64,000 bases of DNA from Eupeodes corollae (Eukaryota > Arthropoda > Insecta > Diptera > Syrphidae). The notes beneath the pieces are model-generated. The model was given only the letters and a program-made list of their open reading frames with translations. It ran no database searches and had not been told where the DNA came from. Shown piece by piece: positions 11,001-23,913 of the stretch (the stretch's first letter is position 1; each line of letters opens with the position of its first letter). The position numbers and the translations under genes were made by a program. The stretch lies in assembly GCF_945859685.1 (NCBI RefSeq), contig NW_026605701.1, positions 62,001-126,000 on the forward strand, in the 5' to 3' direction.

Positions 11001-13994
11001 CTCATCTATATCTATAATGATAGATCTTGATTAGGAGTATCTTTTTCTAGTACATGTCAAGTATCTATTTTGAAGTCTTGATCGATTTTGGGGGTTGGGA
11101 AGGATCAGGTGATGGTTTTGGGTGTGATTTGATTTTCGTCTAGAACATCAAAAATCCTTCAGGATGCTCCAAAATGACTCATCTATATCTATAATGATAG
11201 ATCTTGATTAGGAGTATCTTTTTCTAGTACATGTCAAGTATCTATTTTGAAGTCTTGATCGATTTTGGGGGTTGGGAAGGATCAGGTGATGGTTTTGGGT
11301 GTGATTTGATTTTCGTCTAGAACATCAAAAATCCTTCAGGATGCTCCAAAATGACTCATCTATATCTATAATGATAGATCTTGATTAGGAGTATCTTTTT
11401 CTAGTACATGTCAAGTATCTATTTTGAAGTCTTGATCGATTTTAGGGGTTGGGAAGGATCAGGTGATGGTTTCGGGTGTGATTTGATTTTCGTCTAGAAC
11501 ATCAAAAATCCTTCAGGATGCTCCAAAATGACTCATCTATATCTATAATGATAGATCTTGATTAGGAGTATCTTTTTCTAGTACATGTCAAGTATCTATT
11601 TTGAAGTCTTGATCGATTTTGGGGGTTGGGAAGGATCAGGTGATGGTTTTGGGTGTGATTTGATTTTCGTCTAGAACATCAAAAATCCTTCAGGATGCTC
11701 CAAAATGACTCATCTATATCTATAATGATAGATCTTGATTAGGAGTATCTTTTTCTAGTACATGTCAAGTATCTATTTTGAAGTCTTGATCGATTTTGGG
11801 GGTTGGGAAGGATCAGGTGATGGTTTTGGGTGTGATTTGATTTTCGTCTAGAACATCAAAAATCCTTCAGGATGCTCCAAAATGACTCATCTATATCTAT
11901 AATGATAGATCTTGATTAGGAGTATCTTTTTCTAGTACATGTCAAGTATCTATTTTGAAGTCTTGATCGATTTTGGGGGTTGGGAAGGATCAGGTGATGG
12001 TTTTGGGTGTGATTTGATTTTCGTCTAGAACATCAAAAATCCTTCAGGATGCTCCAAAATGACTCATCTATATCTATAATGATAGATCTTGATTAGGAGT
12101 ATCTTTTTCTAGTACATGTCAAGTATCTATTTTGAAGTCTTGATCGATTTTGGGGGTTGGGAAGGATCAGGTGATGGTTTTGGGTGTGATTTGATTTTCG
12201 TCTAGAACATCAAAAATCCTTCAGGATGCTCCAAAATGACTCATCTATATCTATAATGATAGATCTTGATTAGGAGTATCTTTTTCTAGTACATGTCAAG
12301 TATCTATTTTGAAGTCTTGATCGATTTTGGGGGTTGGGAAGGATCAGGTGATGGTTTTGGGTGTGATTTGATTTTCGTCTAGAACATCAAAAATCCTTCA
12401 GGATGCTCCAAAATGACTCATCTATATCTATAATGATAGATCTTGATTAGGAGTATCTTTTTCTAGTACATGTCAAGTATCTATTTTGAAGTCTTGATCG
12501 ATTTTGGGGGTTGGGAAGGATCAGGTGATGGTTTTGGGTGTGATTTGATTTTCGTCTAGAACATCAAAAATCCTTCAGGATGCTCCAAAATGACTCATCT
12601 ATATCTATAATGATAGATCTTGATTAGGAGTATCTTTTTCTAGTACATGTCAAGTATCTATTTTGAAGTCTTGATCGATTTTGGGGGTTGAGAAGGATCA
12701 GGTGATGGTTTTGGGTGTGATTTGATTTTCGTCTAGAACATCAAAAATCCTTCAGGATGCTCCAAAATGACTCATCTATATCTATAATGATAGATCTTGA
12801 TTAGGAGTATCTTTTTCTAGTACATGTCAAGTATCTATTTTGAAGTCTTGATCGATTTTGGGGGTTGGGAAGGATCAGGTGATGGTTTTGGGTGTGATTT
12901 GATTTTCGTCTAGAACATCAAAAATCCTTCAGGATGCTCCAAAATGCCTCATCTATATCTATAATGATAGATCTTGATTAGGAGTATCTTTTTCTAGTAC
13001 ATGTCAAGTATCTATTTTGAAGTCTTGATCGATTTTGGGGGTTGGGAAGGATCAGGTGATGGTTTTGGGTGTGATTTGATTTTCGTCTAGAACATCAAAA
13101 ATCCTTCAGGATGCTCCAAAATGACTCATCTATATCTATAATGATAGATCTTGATTAGAAGTATCTTTTTCTAGTACATGTCAAGTATCTATTTTGAAGT
13201 CTTGATCGATTTTGGGGGTTGGGAAGGATCAGGTGATGGTTTTGGGTGTGATTTGATTTTCGTCTAGAACATCAAAAATCCTTCAGGATGCTCCAAAATG
13301 ACTCATCTATATCTATAATGATAGATCTTGATTAGGAGTATCTTTTTCTAGTACATGTCAAGTATCTATTTTGAAGTCTTGATCGATTTTGGGGGTTGGG
13401 AAGGATCAGGTGATGGTTTTGGGTGTGATTTGATTTTCGTCTAGAACATCAAAAATCCTTCAGGATGCTCCAAAATGACTCATCTATATCTATAATGATA
13501 GATCTTGATTAGGAGTATCTTTTTCTAGTACATGTCAAGTATCTATTTTGAAGTCTTGATCGATTTTGGGGGTTGGGAAGGATCAGGTGATGGTTTTGGG
13601 TGTGATTTGATTTTCGTCTAGAACATCAAAAATCCTTCAGGATGCTCCAAAATGACTCATCTATATCTATAATGATAGATCTTGATTAGGAGTATCTTTT
13701 TCTAGTACATGTCAAGTATCTATTTTGAAGTCTTGATCGATTTTGGGGGTTGGGAAGGATCAGGTGATGGTTTTGGGTGTGATTTGATTTTCGTCTAGAA
13801 CATCAAAAATCCTTCAGGATGCTCCAAAATGACTCATCTATATCTATAATGATAGATCTTGATTAGGAGTATCTTTTTCTAGTACATGTCAAGTATCTAT
13901 TTTGAAGTCTTGATCGATTTTGGGGGTTGGGAAGGATCAGGTGATGGTTTTGGGTGTGATTTGATTTTCGTCTAGAACATCAAAAATCCTTCAG
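8092..13994 (+). repeat. Homogeneous block with a 4-bp deletion unit
   Basis: About 33 near-consensus units. Isolated changes include GTGTTATTTG near 8475, AGGTTGCTCC near 8689, GGGGTATC near 8739, CGGGAAGG near 9857, GACTAGG near 10322, TTTTAGGGG at 11444 and AATGCCTC near 12947. One unit near 9170 lacks four bases (GTGATTTGGG instead of the longer consensus), the only indel here. Two neighbouring units share an A-to-T change at 9297 and 9474, so they are probably a single-unit duplication. There is no higher-order pattern and no gene. Confidence 0.9.
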
Positions 13995-14879
13995 GATGTT
14001 CCAAAATGACTCATCTATATCTATAATGATAGATCTTGATTAGGAGTATCATTTTCTAGTACATGTCAAGTATCTATTTTGAAGTCTTGATCGATTTTGG
14101 GGGTTGGGAAGGATCAGGTGATGGTTTTGGGTGTGATTTGATTTTCGTCTAGAACATCAAAAATCCTTCAGGATGCTCCAAAATGACTCATCTATATCTA
14201 TAATGATAGATCTTGATTAGGAGTATCTTTTTCTAGTACATGTCAAGTATCTATTTTGAAGTCTTGATCGATTTTGGGGGTTGGGAAGGATCAGGTGATG
14301 GTTTTGGGTGTGATTTGATTTTCGTCTAGAACATCAAAAATCCTTCAGGATGTTCCAAAATGACTCATCTATATCTATAATGATAGATCTTGATTAGGAG
14401 TATCATTTTCTAGTACATGTCAAGTATCTATTTTGAAGTCTTGATCGATTTTGGGGGTTGGGAAGGATCAGGTGATGGTTTTGGGTGTGATTTGATTTTC
14501 GTCTAGAACATCAAAAATCCTTCAGGATGCTCCAAAATGACTCATCTATATCTATAATGATAGATCTTGATTAGGAGTATCTTTTTCTAGTACATGTCAA
14601 GTATCTATTTTGAAGTCTTGATCGATTTTGGGGGTTGGGAAGGATCAGGTGATGGTTTTGGGTGTGATTTGATTTTCGTCTAGAACATCAAAAATCCTTC
14701 AGGATGTTCCAAAATGACTCATCTATATCTATAATGATAGATCTTGATTAGGAGTATCATTTTCTAGTACATGTCAAGTATCTATTTTGAAGTCTTGATC
14801 GATTTTGGGGGTTGGGAAGGATCAGGTGATGGTTTTGGGTGTGATTTGATTTTCGTCTAGAACATCAAAAATCCTTCAG
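13995..14879 (+). repeat. Dimeric higher-order repeat (354 bp), 2.5 copies
   Basis: Five units alternate strictly. Units one, three and five carry two linked changes, ATGTTCC (C to T at 13999, 14353 and 14707) and TATCATTTT (T to A at 14051, 14405 and 14759); units two and four are consensus. Spacing is exactly 354 bp. This is the only clear dimer pattern in the window and means a two-unit segment was amplified recently. The A change alone recurs at 17067, 20961, 29280 and 33706, and the T change alone at 4078 and 19316. Confidence 0.92.
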
Positions 14880-15154
14880 GATGCTCCAAAATGACTCATC
14901 TATATCTATAATGATAGATCTTGATTAGGAGTATCTTTTCTAGTACATGTCAAGTATCTATTTTGAAGTCTTGATCGATTTTGGGGGTTGGGAAGGATCA
15001 GGTGATGGTTTTGGGTGTGATTTGATTTTCGTCTAGAACATCAAAAATCCTTCAGGATGCTCCAAAATGACTCATCTATATCTATAATGATAGATCTTGA
15101 TTAGGAGTATCTTTTTCTTGTACATGTCAAGTATCTATTTTGAAGTCTTGATCG

Positions 15155-15170
15155 ATTTTGGGATTTTGGG
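15155..15170 (+). repeat. 8-bp internal tandem duplication in one unit
   Basis: ATTTTGGG (15155-15162) is immediately repeated at 15163-15170, making the unit that starts at 15056 185 bp long. It is the only insertion larger than one base in the window. It lies at the junction of T4 and G5 runs, the start of the G-rich tract, consistent with slippage there. The same unit carries A to T in TTCTTGTAC near 15119, a variant typical of the higher-order region that follows. Confidence 0.93.
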
Positions 15171-17010
15171 GGTTGGGAAGGATCAGGTGATGGTTTTGGG
15201 TGTGATTTGATTTTCGTCTAGAACATCAAAAATCCTTCAGGATGCTCCAAAATGACTCATCTATATCTATAATGATAGATCTTGATTAGGAGTATCTTTT
15301 TCTAGTACATGTCAAGTATCTATTTTGAAGTCTTGATCGATTTTGGGGGTTGGGAAGGATCAGGTGATGGTTTTGGGTGTGATTTGATTTTCGTCTAGAA
15401 CATCAAAAATCCTTCAGGGTGCTCCAAAATGACTCATCTATATCTTTAATGATAGATCTTGATTAGGAGTATCTTTTTCTAGTACATGTCAAGTATCTAT
15501 TTTGAAGTCTTGATCGATTTTGGGGGTTAGGAAGGATCAGGTGATGGTTTTGGGTGTGATTTGATTTTCGTCTAGAACATCAAAAATCCTTCAGGATGCT
15601 CCAAAATGACTCATCTATATCTATAATGATAGATCTTGATTAGGAGTATCTTTTTCTAGTACATGTCAAGTATCTATTTTGAAGTCTTGATCGATTTTGG
15701 GGGTTGGGAAGGATCAGGTGATGGTTTTGGGTGTGATTTGATTTTCGTCTAGAACATCAAAAATCCTTCAGGATGCTCCAAAATGACTCATCTATATCCA
15801 TAATGATAGATCTTGATTAGGAGTATCTTTTTCTAGTACATGTCAAGTATCTATTTTGAAGTCTTGATCGATTTTGGGGGTTGGGAAGGATCAGGTGATG
15901 GTTTTGGGTGTGATTTGATTTTCGTCTAGAACATCAAAAATCCTTCAGGATGCTCCAAAATGACTCATCTATATCTATAATGATAGATCTTGATTAGGAG
16001 TATCTTTTTCTAGTACATGTCAAGTATCTATTTTGAAGTCTTGATCGATTTTGGGGGTTGGGAAGGATCAGGTGATGGTTTTGGGTGTGATTTGATTTTC
16101 GTCTAGAACATCAAAAATCCTTCAGGATGCTCCAAAATGACTCATCTATATCTATAATGATAGATCTTGATTAGGAGTATCTTTTTCTAGTACATGTCAA
16201 GTATCTATTTTGAAGTCTTGATCGATTTTGGGGGTTGGGAAGGATCAGGTGATGGTTTTGGGTGTGATTTGATTTTCGTCTAGAACATCAAAAATCCTTC
16301 AGGATGCTCCAAAATGACTCATCTATATCTATAATGATAGATCTTGATTAGGAGTATCTTTTTCTAGTACATGTCAAGTATCTATTTTGAAGTCTTGATC
16401 GATTTTAGGGGTTGGGAAGGATCAGGTGATGGTTTTGGGTGTGATTTGATTTTCGTCTAGAACATCAAAAATCCTTCAGGATGCTCCAAAATGACTCATC
16501 TATATCTATAATGATAGATCTTGATTAGGAGTATCTTTTTCTAGTACATGTCAAGTATCTATTTTGAAGTCTTGATCGATTTTGGGGGTTGGGAAGGATC
16601 AGGTGATGGTTTTGGGTGTGATTTGATTTTCGTCTAGAACATCAAAAATCCTTCAGGATGCTCCAAAATGACTCATCTATATCTATAATGATAGATCTTG
16701 ATTAGGAGTATCTTTTTCTAGTACATGTCAAGTATCTATTTTGAAGTCTTGATCGATTTTGGGGGTTGGGAAGGATCAGGTGATGGTTTTGGGTGTGATT
16801 TGATTTTCGTCTAGAACATCAAAAATCCTTGAGGATGCTCCAAAATGACTCATCTATATCTATAATGATAGATCTTGATTAGGAGTATCTTTTTCTAGTA
16901 CATGTCAAGTATCTATTTTGAAGTCTTGATCGATTTTGGGGGTTGGGAAGGATCAGGTGATGGTTTTGGGTGTGATTTGATTTTCGTCTAGAACATCAAA
17001 AATCCTTCAG

Positions 17011-20000
17011 GATGCTCCAAAATGACTCATCTATATCTATAATGATAGATCTTGATTAGGAGTATCATTTTCTAGTACATGTCAAGTATCTATTTTGAAG
17101 TCTTGATCGATTTTGGGGGTTGGGAAGGATCAGGTGATGGTTTTGGGTGTGATTTGATTTTCGTCTAGAACATCAAAAATCCTTCAGGATGCTCCAAAAT
17201 GACTCATCTATATCTATAATGATAGATCTTGATTAGGAGTATCTTTTTCTAGTACATGTCAAGTATCTATTTTGAAGTCTTGATCGATTTTGGGGGTTGG
17301 GAAGGATCAGGTGATGGTTTTGGGTGTAATTTGATTTTCGTCTAGAACATCAAAAATCCTTCAGGATGCTCCAAAATGACTCATCTATATCTGTAATGAT
17401 AGATCTTGATTAGGAGTATCTTTTTCTTGTACATGTCAAGTATCTATTTTGAAGTCTTGATCGATTTTGGGGGTTGGGAAGGATCAGGTGATGGTTTTGG
17501 GTGTGATTTGATTTTCGTCTAGAACATCAAAAATCCTTCAGGATGCTCCAAAATGACTCATCTATATCTATAATGATAGATCTTGATTAGGAGTATCTTT
17601 TTCTAGTACATGTCAAGTATCTATTTTGAAGTCTTGATCGATTTTGGGGGTTGGGAAGGATCAGGTGATGGTTTTGGGTGTGATTTGATTTTCGTCTAGA
17701 ACATCAAAAATCCTTCAGGGTGCTCCAAAATGACTCATCTATATCTTTAATGATAGATCTTGATTAGGAGTATCTTTTTCTAGTACATGTCAAGTATCTA
17801 TTTTGAAGTCTTGATCGATTTTAGGGGTTGGGAAGGATCAGGTGATGGTTTTGGGTGTGATTTGATTTTCGTCTAGAACATCAAAAATCCTTCAGGATGC
17901 TCCAAAATGACTCATCTATATCTATAATGATAGATCTTGATTAGGATTATCTTTTTCTAGTACATGTCAAGTATCTATTTTGAAGTCTTGATCGATTTTA
18001 GGGGTTGGGAAGGATCAGGTGATGGTTTTGGGTGTGATTTGATTTTCGTCTAGAACATCAAAAATCCTTCAGGATGCTCCAAAATGACTCATCTATATCT
18101 ATAATGATAGATCTTGATTAGGAGTATCTTTTTCTAGTACATGTCAAGTATCTATTTTGAAGTCTTGATCGATTTTGGGGGTTGGGAAGGATCAGGTGAT
18201 GGTTTTGGGTGTGATTTGATTTTCGTCTAGAACATCAAAAATCCTTCAGGATGCTCCAAAATGACTCATCTATATCCATAATGATAGATCTTGATTAGGA
18301 GTATCTTTTTCTAGTACATGTCAAGTATCTATTTTGAAGTCTTGATCGATTTTGGGGGTTGGGAAGGATCAGGTGATGGTTTTGGGTGTGATTTGATTTT
18401 CGTCTAGAACATCAAAAATCCTTCAGGATGCTCCAAAATGACTCATCTATATCTATAATGATAGATCTTGATTAGGAGTATCTTTTTCTAGTACATGTCA
18501 AGTATCTATTTTGAAGTATTGATCGATTTTGGGGGTTGGGAAGGATCAGGTGATGGTTTTGGGTGTGATTTGATTTTCGTCTAGAACATCAAAAATCCTT
18601 CAGGATGCTCCAAAATGACTCATCTATATCTATAATGATAGATCTTGATTAGGAGTATCTTTTTCTAGTACATGTCAAGTATCTATTTTGAAGTCTTGAT
18701 CGATTTTGGGGGTTGGGAAGGATCAGGTGATGGTTTTGGGTGTGATTTGATTTTCGTCTAGAACATCAAAAATCCTTCAGGATGCTCCAAAATGACTCAT
18801 CTATATCTATAATGATAGATCTTGATTAGGAGTATCTTTTTCTAGTACATGTCAAGTATCTATTTTGAAGTCTTGATCGATTTTAGGGGTTGGGAAGGAT
18901 CAGGTGATGGTTTTGGGTGTGATTTGATTTTCGTCTAGAACATCAAAAATCCTTCAGGATGCTCCAAAATGACTCATCTATATCTATAATGATAGATCTT
19001 GATTAGGAGTATCTTTTTCTTGTACATGTCAAGTATCTATTTTGAAGTCTTGATCGATTTTGGGGGTTGGGAAGGATCAGGTGATGGTTTTGGGTGTGAT
19101 TTGATTTTCGTCTAGAACATCAAAAATCCTTCAGGATGCTCCAAAATGACTCATCTATATCCATAATGATAGATCTTGATTAGGAGTATCTTTTTCTAGT
19201 ACATGTCAAGTATCTATTTTGAAGTCTTGATCGATTTTGGGGGTTGGGAAGGATCAGGTGATGGTTTTGGGTGTGATTTGATTTTCGTCTAGAACATCAA
19301 AAATCCTTCAGGATGTTCCAAAATGACTCATCTATATCTATAATAATAGATCTTGATTAGGAGTATCTTTTTCTAGTACATGTCAAGTATCTATTTTGAA
19401 GTCTTGATCGATTTTGGGGGTTGGGAAAGATCAGGTGATGGTTTTGGGTGTGATTTGATTTTCGTCTAGAACATCAAAAATCCTTCAGGATGCTCCAAAA
19501 TGACTCATCTATATCTATAATGATAGATCTTGATTAGGAGTATCTTTTTCTAGTACATGTCAAGTATCTATTTTGAAGTCTTGATCGATTTTGGGGGTTG
19601 GGAAGGATCAGGTGATGGTTTTGGGTGTGATTTGATTTTCGTCTAGAACATCAAAAATCCTTCAGGGTGCTCCAAAATGACTCATCTATATCTTTAATGA
19701 TAGATCTTGATTAGGAGTATCTTTTTCTAGTACATGTCAAGTATCTATTTTGAAGTCTTGATCGATTTTGGGGGTTGGGAAGGATCAGGTGATGGTTTTG
19801 GGTGTGATTTGATTTTCGTCTAGAACATCAAAAATCCTTCAGGATGCTCCAAAATGACTCATCTATATCTATAATGATAGATCTTGATTAGGAGTATCTT
19901 TTTCTAGTACATGTCAAGTATCTATTTTGAAGTCTTGATCGATTTTAGGGGTTGGGAAGGATCAGGTGATGGTTTTGGGTGTGATTTGATTTTCGTCTAG

Positions 20001-20019
20001 AACATCAAAAATCCTTCAG
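17011..20019 (+). repeat. 22-unit higher-order repeat, copy A (17 shared units)
   Basis: The seventeen units starting at 17011 match the seventeen starting at 20905 tag for tag at an offset of 3894 bp (22 x 177). Tags in this copy: T57A 17067, G141A 17328, A29G 17393 with A64T about 17428, A2G at 17720, G105A at 17823 and 18000, T28C about 18277, C92A 18518, G105A 18885, A64T 19021, T28C about 19162, G117A about 19428, A2G 19667 and G105A 19947. Private changes here are GGATTAT near 17946 and the pair ATGTTCC/AATAATA near 19316-19344. After 20019 the match is lost: C92A at 20111 has no partner at 24005. Confidence 0.9.
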
Positions 20020-20904
20020 GATGCTCCAAAATGACTCATCTATATCTATAATGATAGATCTTGATTAGGAGTATCTTTTTCTAGTACATGTCAAGTATCT
20101 ATTTTGAAGTATTGATCGATTTTGGGGGTTGGGAAGGATCAGGTGATGGTTTTGGGTGTGATTTGATTTTCGTCTAGAACATCAAAAATCCTTCAGGATG
20201 CTCCAAAATGACTCATCTATATCTATAATGATAGATCTTGATTAGGAGTATCTTTTTCTAGTACATGTCAAGTATCTATTTTGAAGTCTTGATCGATTTT
20301 GGGGGTTGGGAAGGATCAGGTGATGGTTTTGGGTGTGATTTGATTTTCGTCTAGAACATCAAAAATCCTTCAGGATGCTCCAAAATGACTCATCTATATC
20401 CATAATGATAGATCTTGATTAGGAGTATCTTTTTCTAGTACATGTCAAGTATCTATTTTGAAGTCTTGATCGATTTTGGGGGTTGGGAAGGATCAGGTGA
20501 TGGTTTTGGGTGTGATTTGATTTTCGTCTAGAACATCAAAAATCCTTCAGGATGCTCCAAAATGACTCATCTATATCTATAATGATAGATCTTGATTAGG
20601 AGTATCTTTTTCTAGTACATGTCAAGTATCTATTTTGAAGTCTTGATCGATTTTGGGGGTTGGGAAGGATCAGGTGATGGTTTTGGGTGTGATTTGATTT
20701 TCGTCTAGAACATCAAAAATCCTTCAGGATGCTCCAAAATGACTCATCTATATCTATAATGATAGATCTTGATTAGGAGTATCTTTTTCTAGTACATGTC
20801 AAGTATCTATTTTGAAGTCTTGATCGATTTTGGGGGTTGGGAAGGATCAGGTGATGGTTTTGGGTGTGATTTGATTTTCGTCTAGAACATCAAAAATCCT
20901 TCAG

Positions 20905-23900
20905 GATGCTCCAAAATGACTCATCTATATCTATAATGATAGATCTTGATTAGGAGTATCATTTTCTAGTACATGTCAAGTATCTATTTTGAAGTCTTGA
21001 TCGATTTTGGGGGTTGGGAAGGATCAGGTGATGGTTTTGGGTGTGATTTGATTTTCGTCTAGAACATCAAAAATCCTTCAGGATGCTCCAAAATGACTCA
21101 TCTATATCTATAATGATAGATCTTGATTAGGAGTATCTTTTTCTAGTACATGTCAAGTATCTATTTTGAAGTCTTGATCGATTTTGGGGGTTGGGAAGGA
21201 TCAGGTGATGGTTTTGGGTGTAATTTGATTTTCGTCTAGAACATCAAAAATCCTTCAGGATGCTCCAAAATGACTCATCTATATCTGTAATGATAGATCT
21301 TGATTAGGAGTATCTTTTTCTTGTACATGTCAAGTATCTATTTTGAAGTCTTGATCGATTTTGGGGGTTGGGAAGGATCAGGTGATGGTTTTGGGTGTGA
21401 TTTGATTTTCGTCTAGAACATCAAAAATCCTTCAGGATGCTCCAAAATGACTCATCTATATCTATAATGATAGATCTTGATTAGGAGTATCTTTTTCTAG
21501 TACATGTCAAGTATCTATTTTGAAGTCTTGATCGATTTTGGGGGTTGGGAAGGATCAGGTGATGGTTTTGGGTGTGATTTGATTTTCGTCTAGAACATCA
21601 AAAATCCTTCAGGGTGCTCCAAAATGACTCATCTATATCTTTAATGATAGATCTTGATTAGGAGTATCTTTTTCTAGTACATGTCAAGTATCTATTTTGA
21701 AGTCTTGATCGATTTTAGGGGTTGGGAAGGATCAGGTGATGGTTTTGGGTGTGATTTGATTTTCGTCTAGAACATCAAAAATCCTTCAGGATGCTCCAAA
21801 ATGACTCATCTATATCTATAATGATAGATCTTGATTAGGAGTATCTTTTTCTAGTACATGTCAAGTATCTATTTTGAAGTCTTGATCGATTTTAGGGGTT
21901 GGGAAGGATCAGGTGATGGTTTTGGGTGTGATTTGATTTTCGTCTAGAACATCAAAAATCCTTCAGGATGCTCCAAAATGACTCATCTATATCTATAATG
22001 ATAGATCTTGATTAGGAGTATCTTTTTCTAGTACATGTCAAGTATCTATTTTGAAGTCTTGATCGATTTTGGGGGTTGGGAAGGATCAGGTGATGGTTTT
22101 GGGTGTGATTTGATTTTCGTCTAGAACATCAAAAATCCTTCAGGATGCTCCAAAATGACTCATCTATATCCATAATGATAGATCTTGATTAGGAGTATCT
22201 TTTTCTAGTACATGTCAAGTATCTATTTTGAAGTCTTGATCGATTTTGGGGGTTGGGAAGGATCAGGTGATGGTTTTGGGTGTGATTTGATTTTCGTCTA
22301 GAACATCAAAAATCCTTCAGGATGCTCCAAAATGACTCATCTATATCTATAATGATAGATCTTGATTAGGAGTATCTTTTTCTAGTACATGTCAAGTATC
22401 TATTTTGAAGTATTGATCGATTTTGGGGGTTGGGAAGGATCAGGTGATGGTTTTGGGTGTGATTTGATTTTCGTCTAGAACATCAAAAATCCTTCAGGAT
22501 GCTCCAAAATGACTCATCTATATCTATAATGATAGATCTTGATTAGGAGTATCTTTTTCTAGTACATGTCAAGTATCTATTTTGAAGTCTTGATCGATTT
22601 TGGGGGTTGGGAAGGATCAGGTGATGGTTTTGGGTGTGATTTGATTTTCGTCTAGAACATCAAAAATCCTTCAGGATGCTCCAAAATGACTCATCTATAT
22701 CTATAATGATAGATCTTGATTAGGAGTATCTTTTTCTAGTACATGTCAAGTATCTATTTTGAAGTCTTGATCGATTTTAGGGGTTGGGAAGGATCAGGTG
22801 ATGGTTTTGGGTGTGATTTGATTTTCGTCTAGAACATCAAAAATCCTTCAGGATGCTCCAAAATGACTCATCTATATCTATAATGATAGATCTTGATTAG
22901 GAGTATCTTTTTCTTGTACATGTCAAGTATCTATTTTGAAGTCTTGATCGATTTTGGGGGTTGGGAAGGATCAGGTGATGGTTTTGGGTGTGATTTGATT
23001 TTCGTCTAGAACATCAAAAATCCTTCAGGATGCTCCAAAATGACTCATCTATATCCATAATGATAGATCTTGATTAGGAGTATCTTTTTCTAGTACATGT
23101 CAAGTATCTATTTTGAAGTCTTGATCGATTTTGGGGGTTGGGAAGGATCAGGTGATGGTTTTGGGTGTGATTTGATTTTCGTCTAGAACATCAAAAATCC
23201 TTCAGGATGCTCCAAAATGACTCATCTATATCTATAATGATAGATCTTGATTAGGAGTATCTTTTTCTAGTACATGTCAAGTATCTATTTTGAAGTCTTG
23301 ATCGATTTTGGGGGTTGGGAAAGATCAGGTGATGGTTTTGGGTGTGATTTGATTTTCGTCTAGAACATCAAAAATCCTTCAGGATGCTCCAAAATGACTC
23401 ATCTATATCTATAATGATAGATCTTGATTAGGAGTATCTTTTTCTAGTACATGTCAAGTATCTATTTTGAAGTCTTGATCGATTTTGGGGGTTGGGAAGG
23501 ATCAGGTGATGGTTTTGGGTGTGATTTGATTTTCGTCTAGAACATCAAAAATCCTTCAGGGTGCTCCAAAATGACTAATCTATATCTATAATGATAGATC
23601 TTGATTAGGAGTATCTTTTTCTAGTACATGTCAAGTATCTATTTTGAAGTCTTGATCGATTTTGGGGGTTGGGAAGGATCAGGTGATGGTTTTGGGTGTG
23701 ATTTGATTTTCGTCTAGAACATCAAAAATCCTTCAGGATGCTCCAAAATGACTCATCTATATCTATAATGATAGATCTTGATTAGGAGTATCTTTTTCTA
23801 GTACATGTCAAGTATCTATTTTGAAGTCTTGATCGATTTTAGGGGTTGGGAAGGATCAGGTGATGGTTTTGGGTGTGATTTGATTTTCGTCTAGAACATC

Positions 23901-23913
23901 AAAAATCCTTCAG
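20905..23913 (+). repeat. 22-unit higher-order repeat, copy B
   Basis: This is the partner of 17011-20019 at +3894 bp. Tags: T57A 20961, G141A 21222, A29G 21287 with A64T about 21322, A2G 21614, G105A 21717 and 21894, T28C about 22171, C92A 22412, G105A 22779, A64T about 22915, T28C about 23056, G117A about 23322, A2G 23561 and G105A 23841. The unit at 23560 has lost the TATCTTTAAT change of its partner and instead has GACTAATC. The five units 20020-20904 between the copies belong to the 22-unit period but lack partners in the sequence before copy A. Confidence 0.9.
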
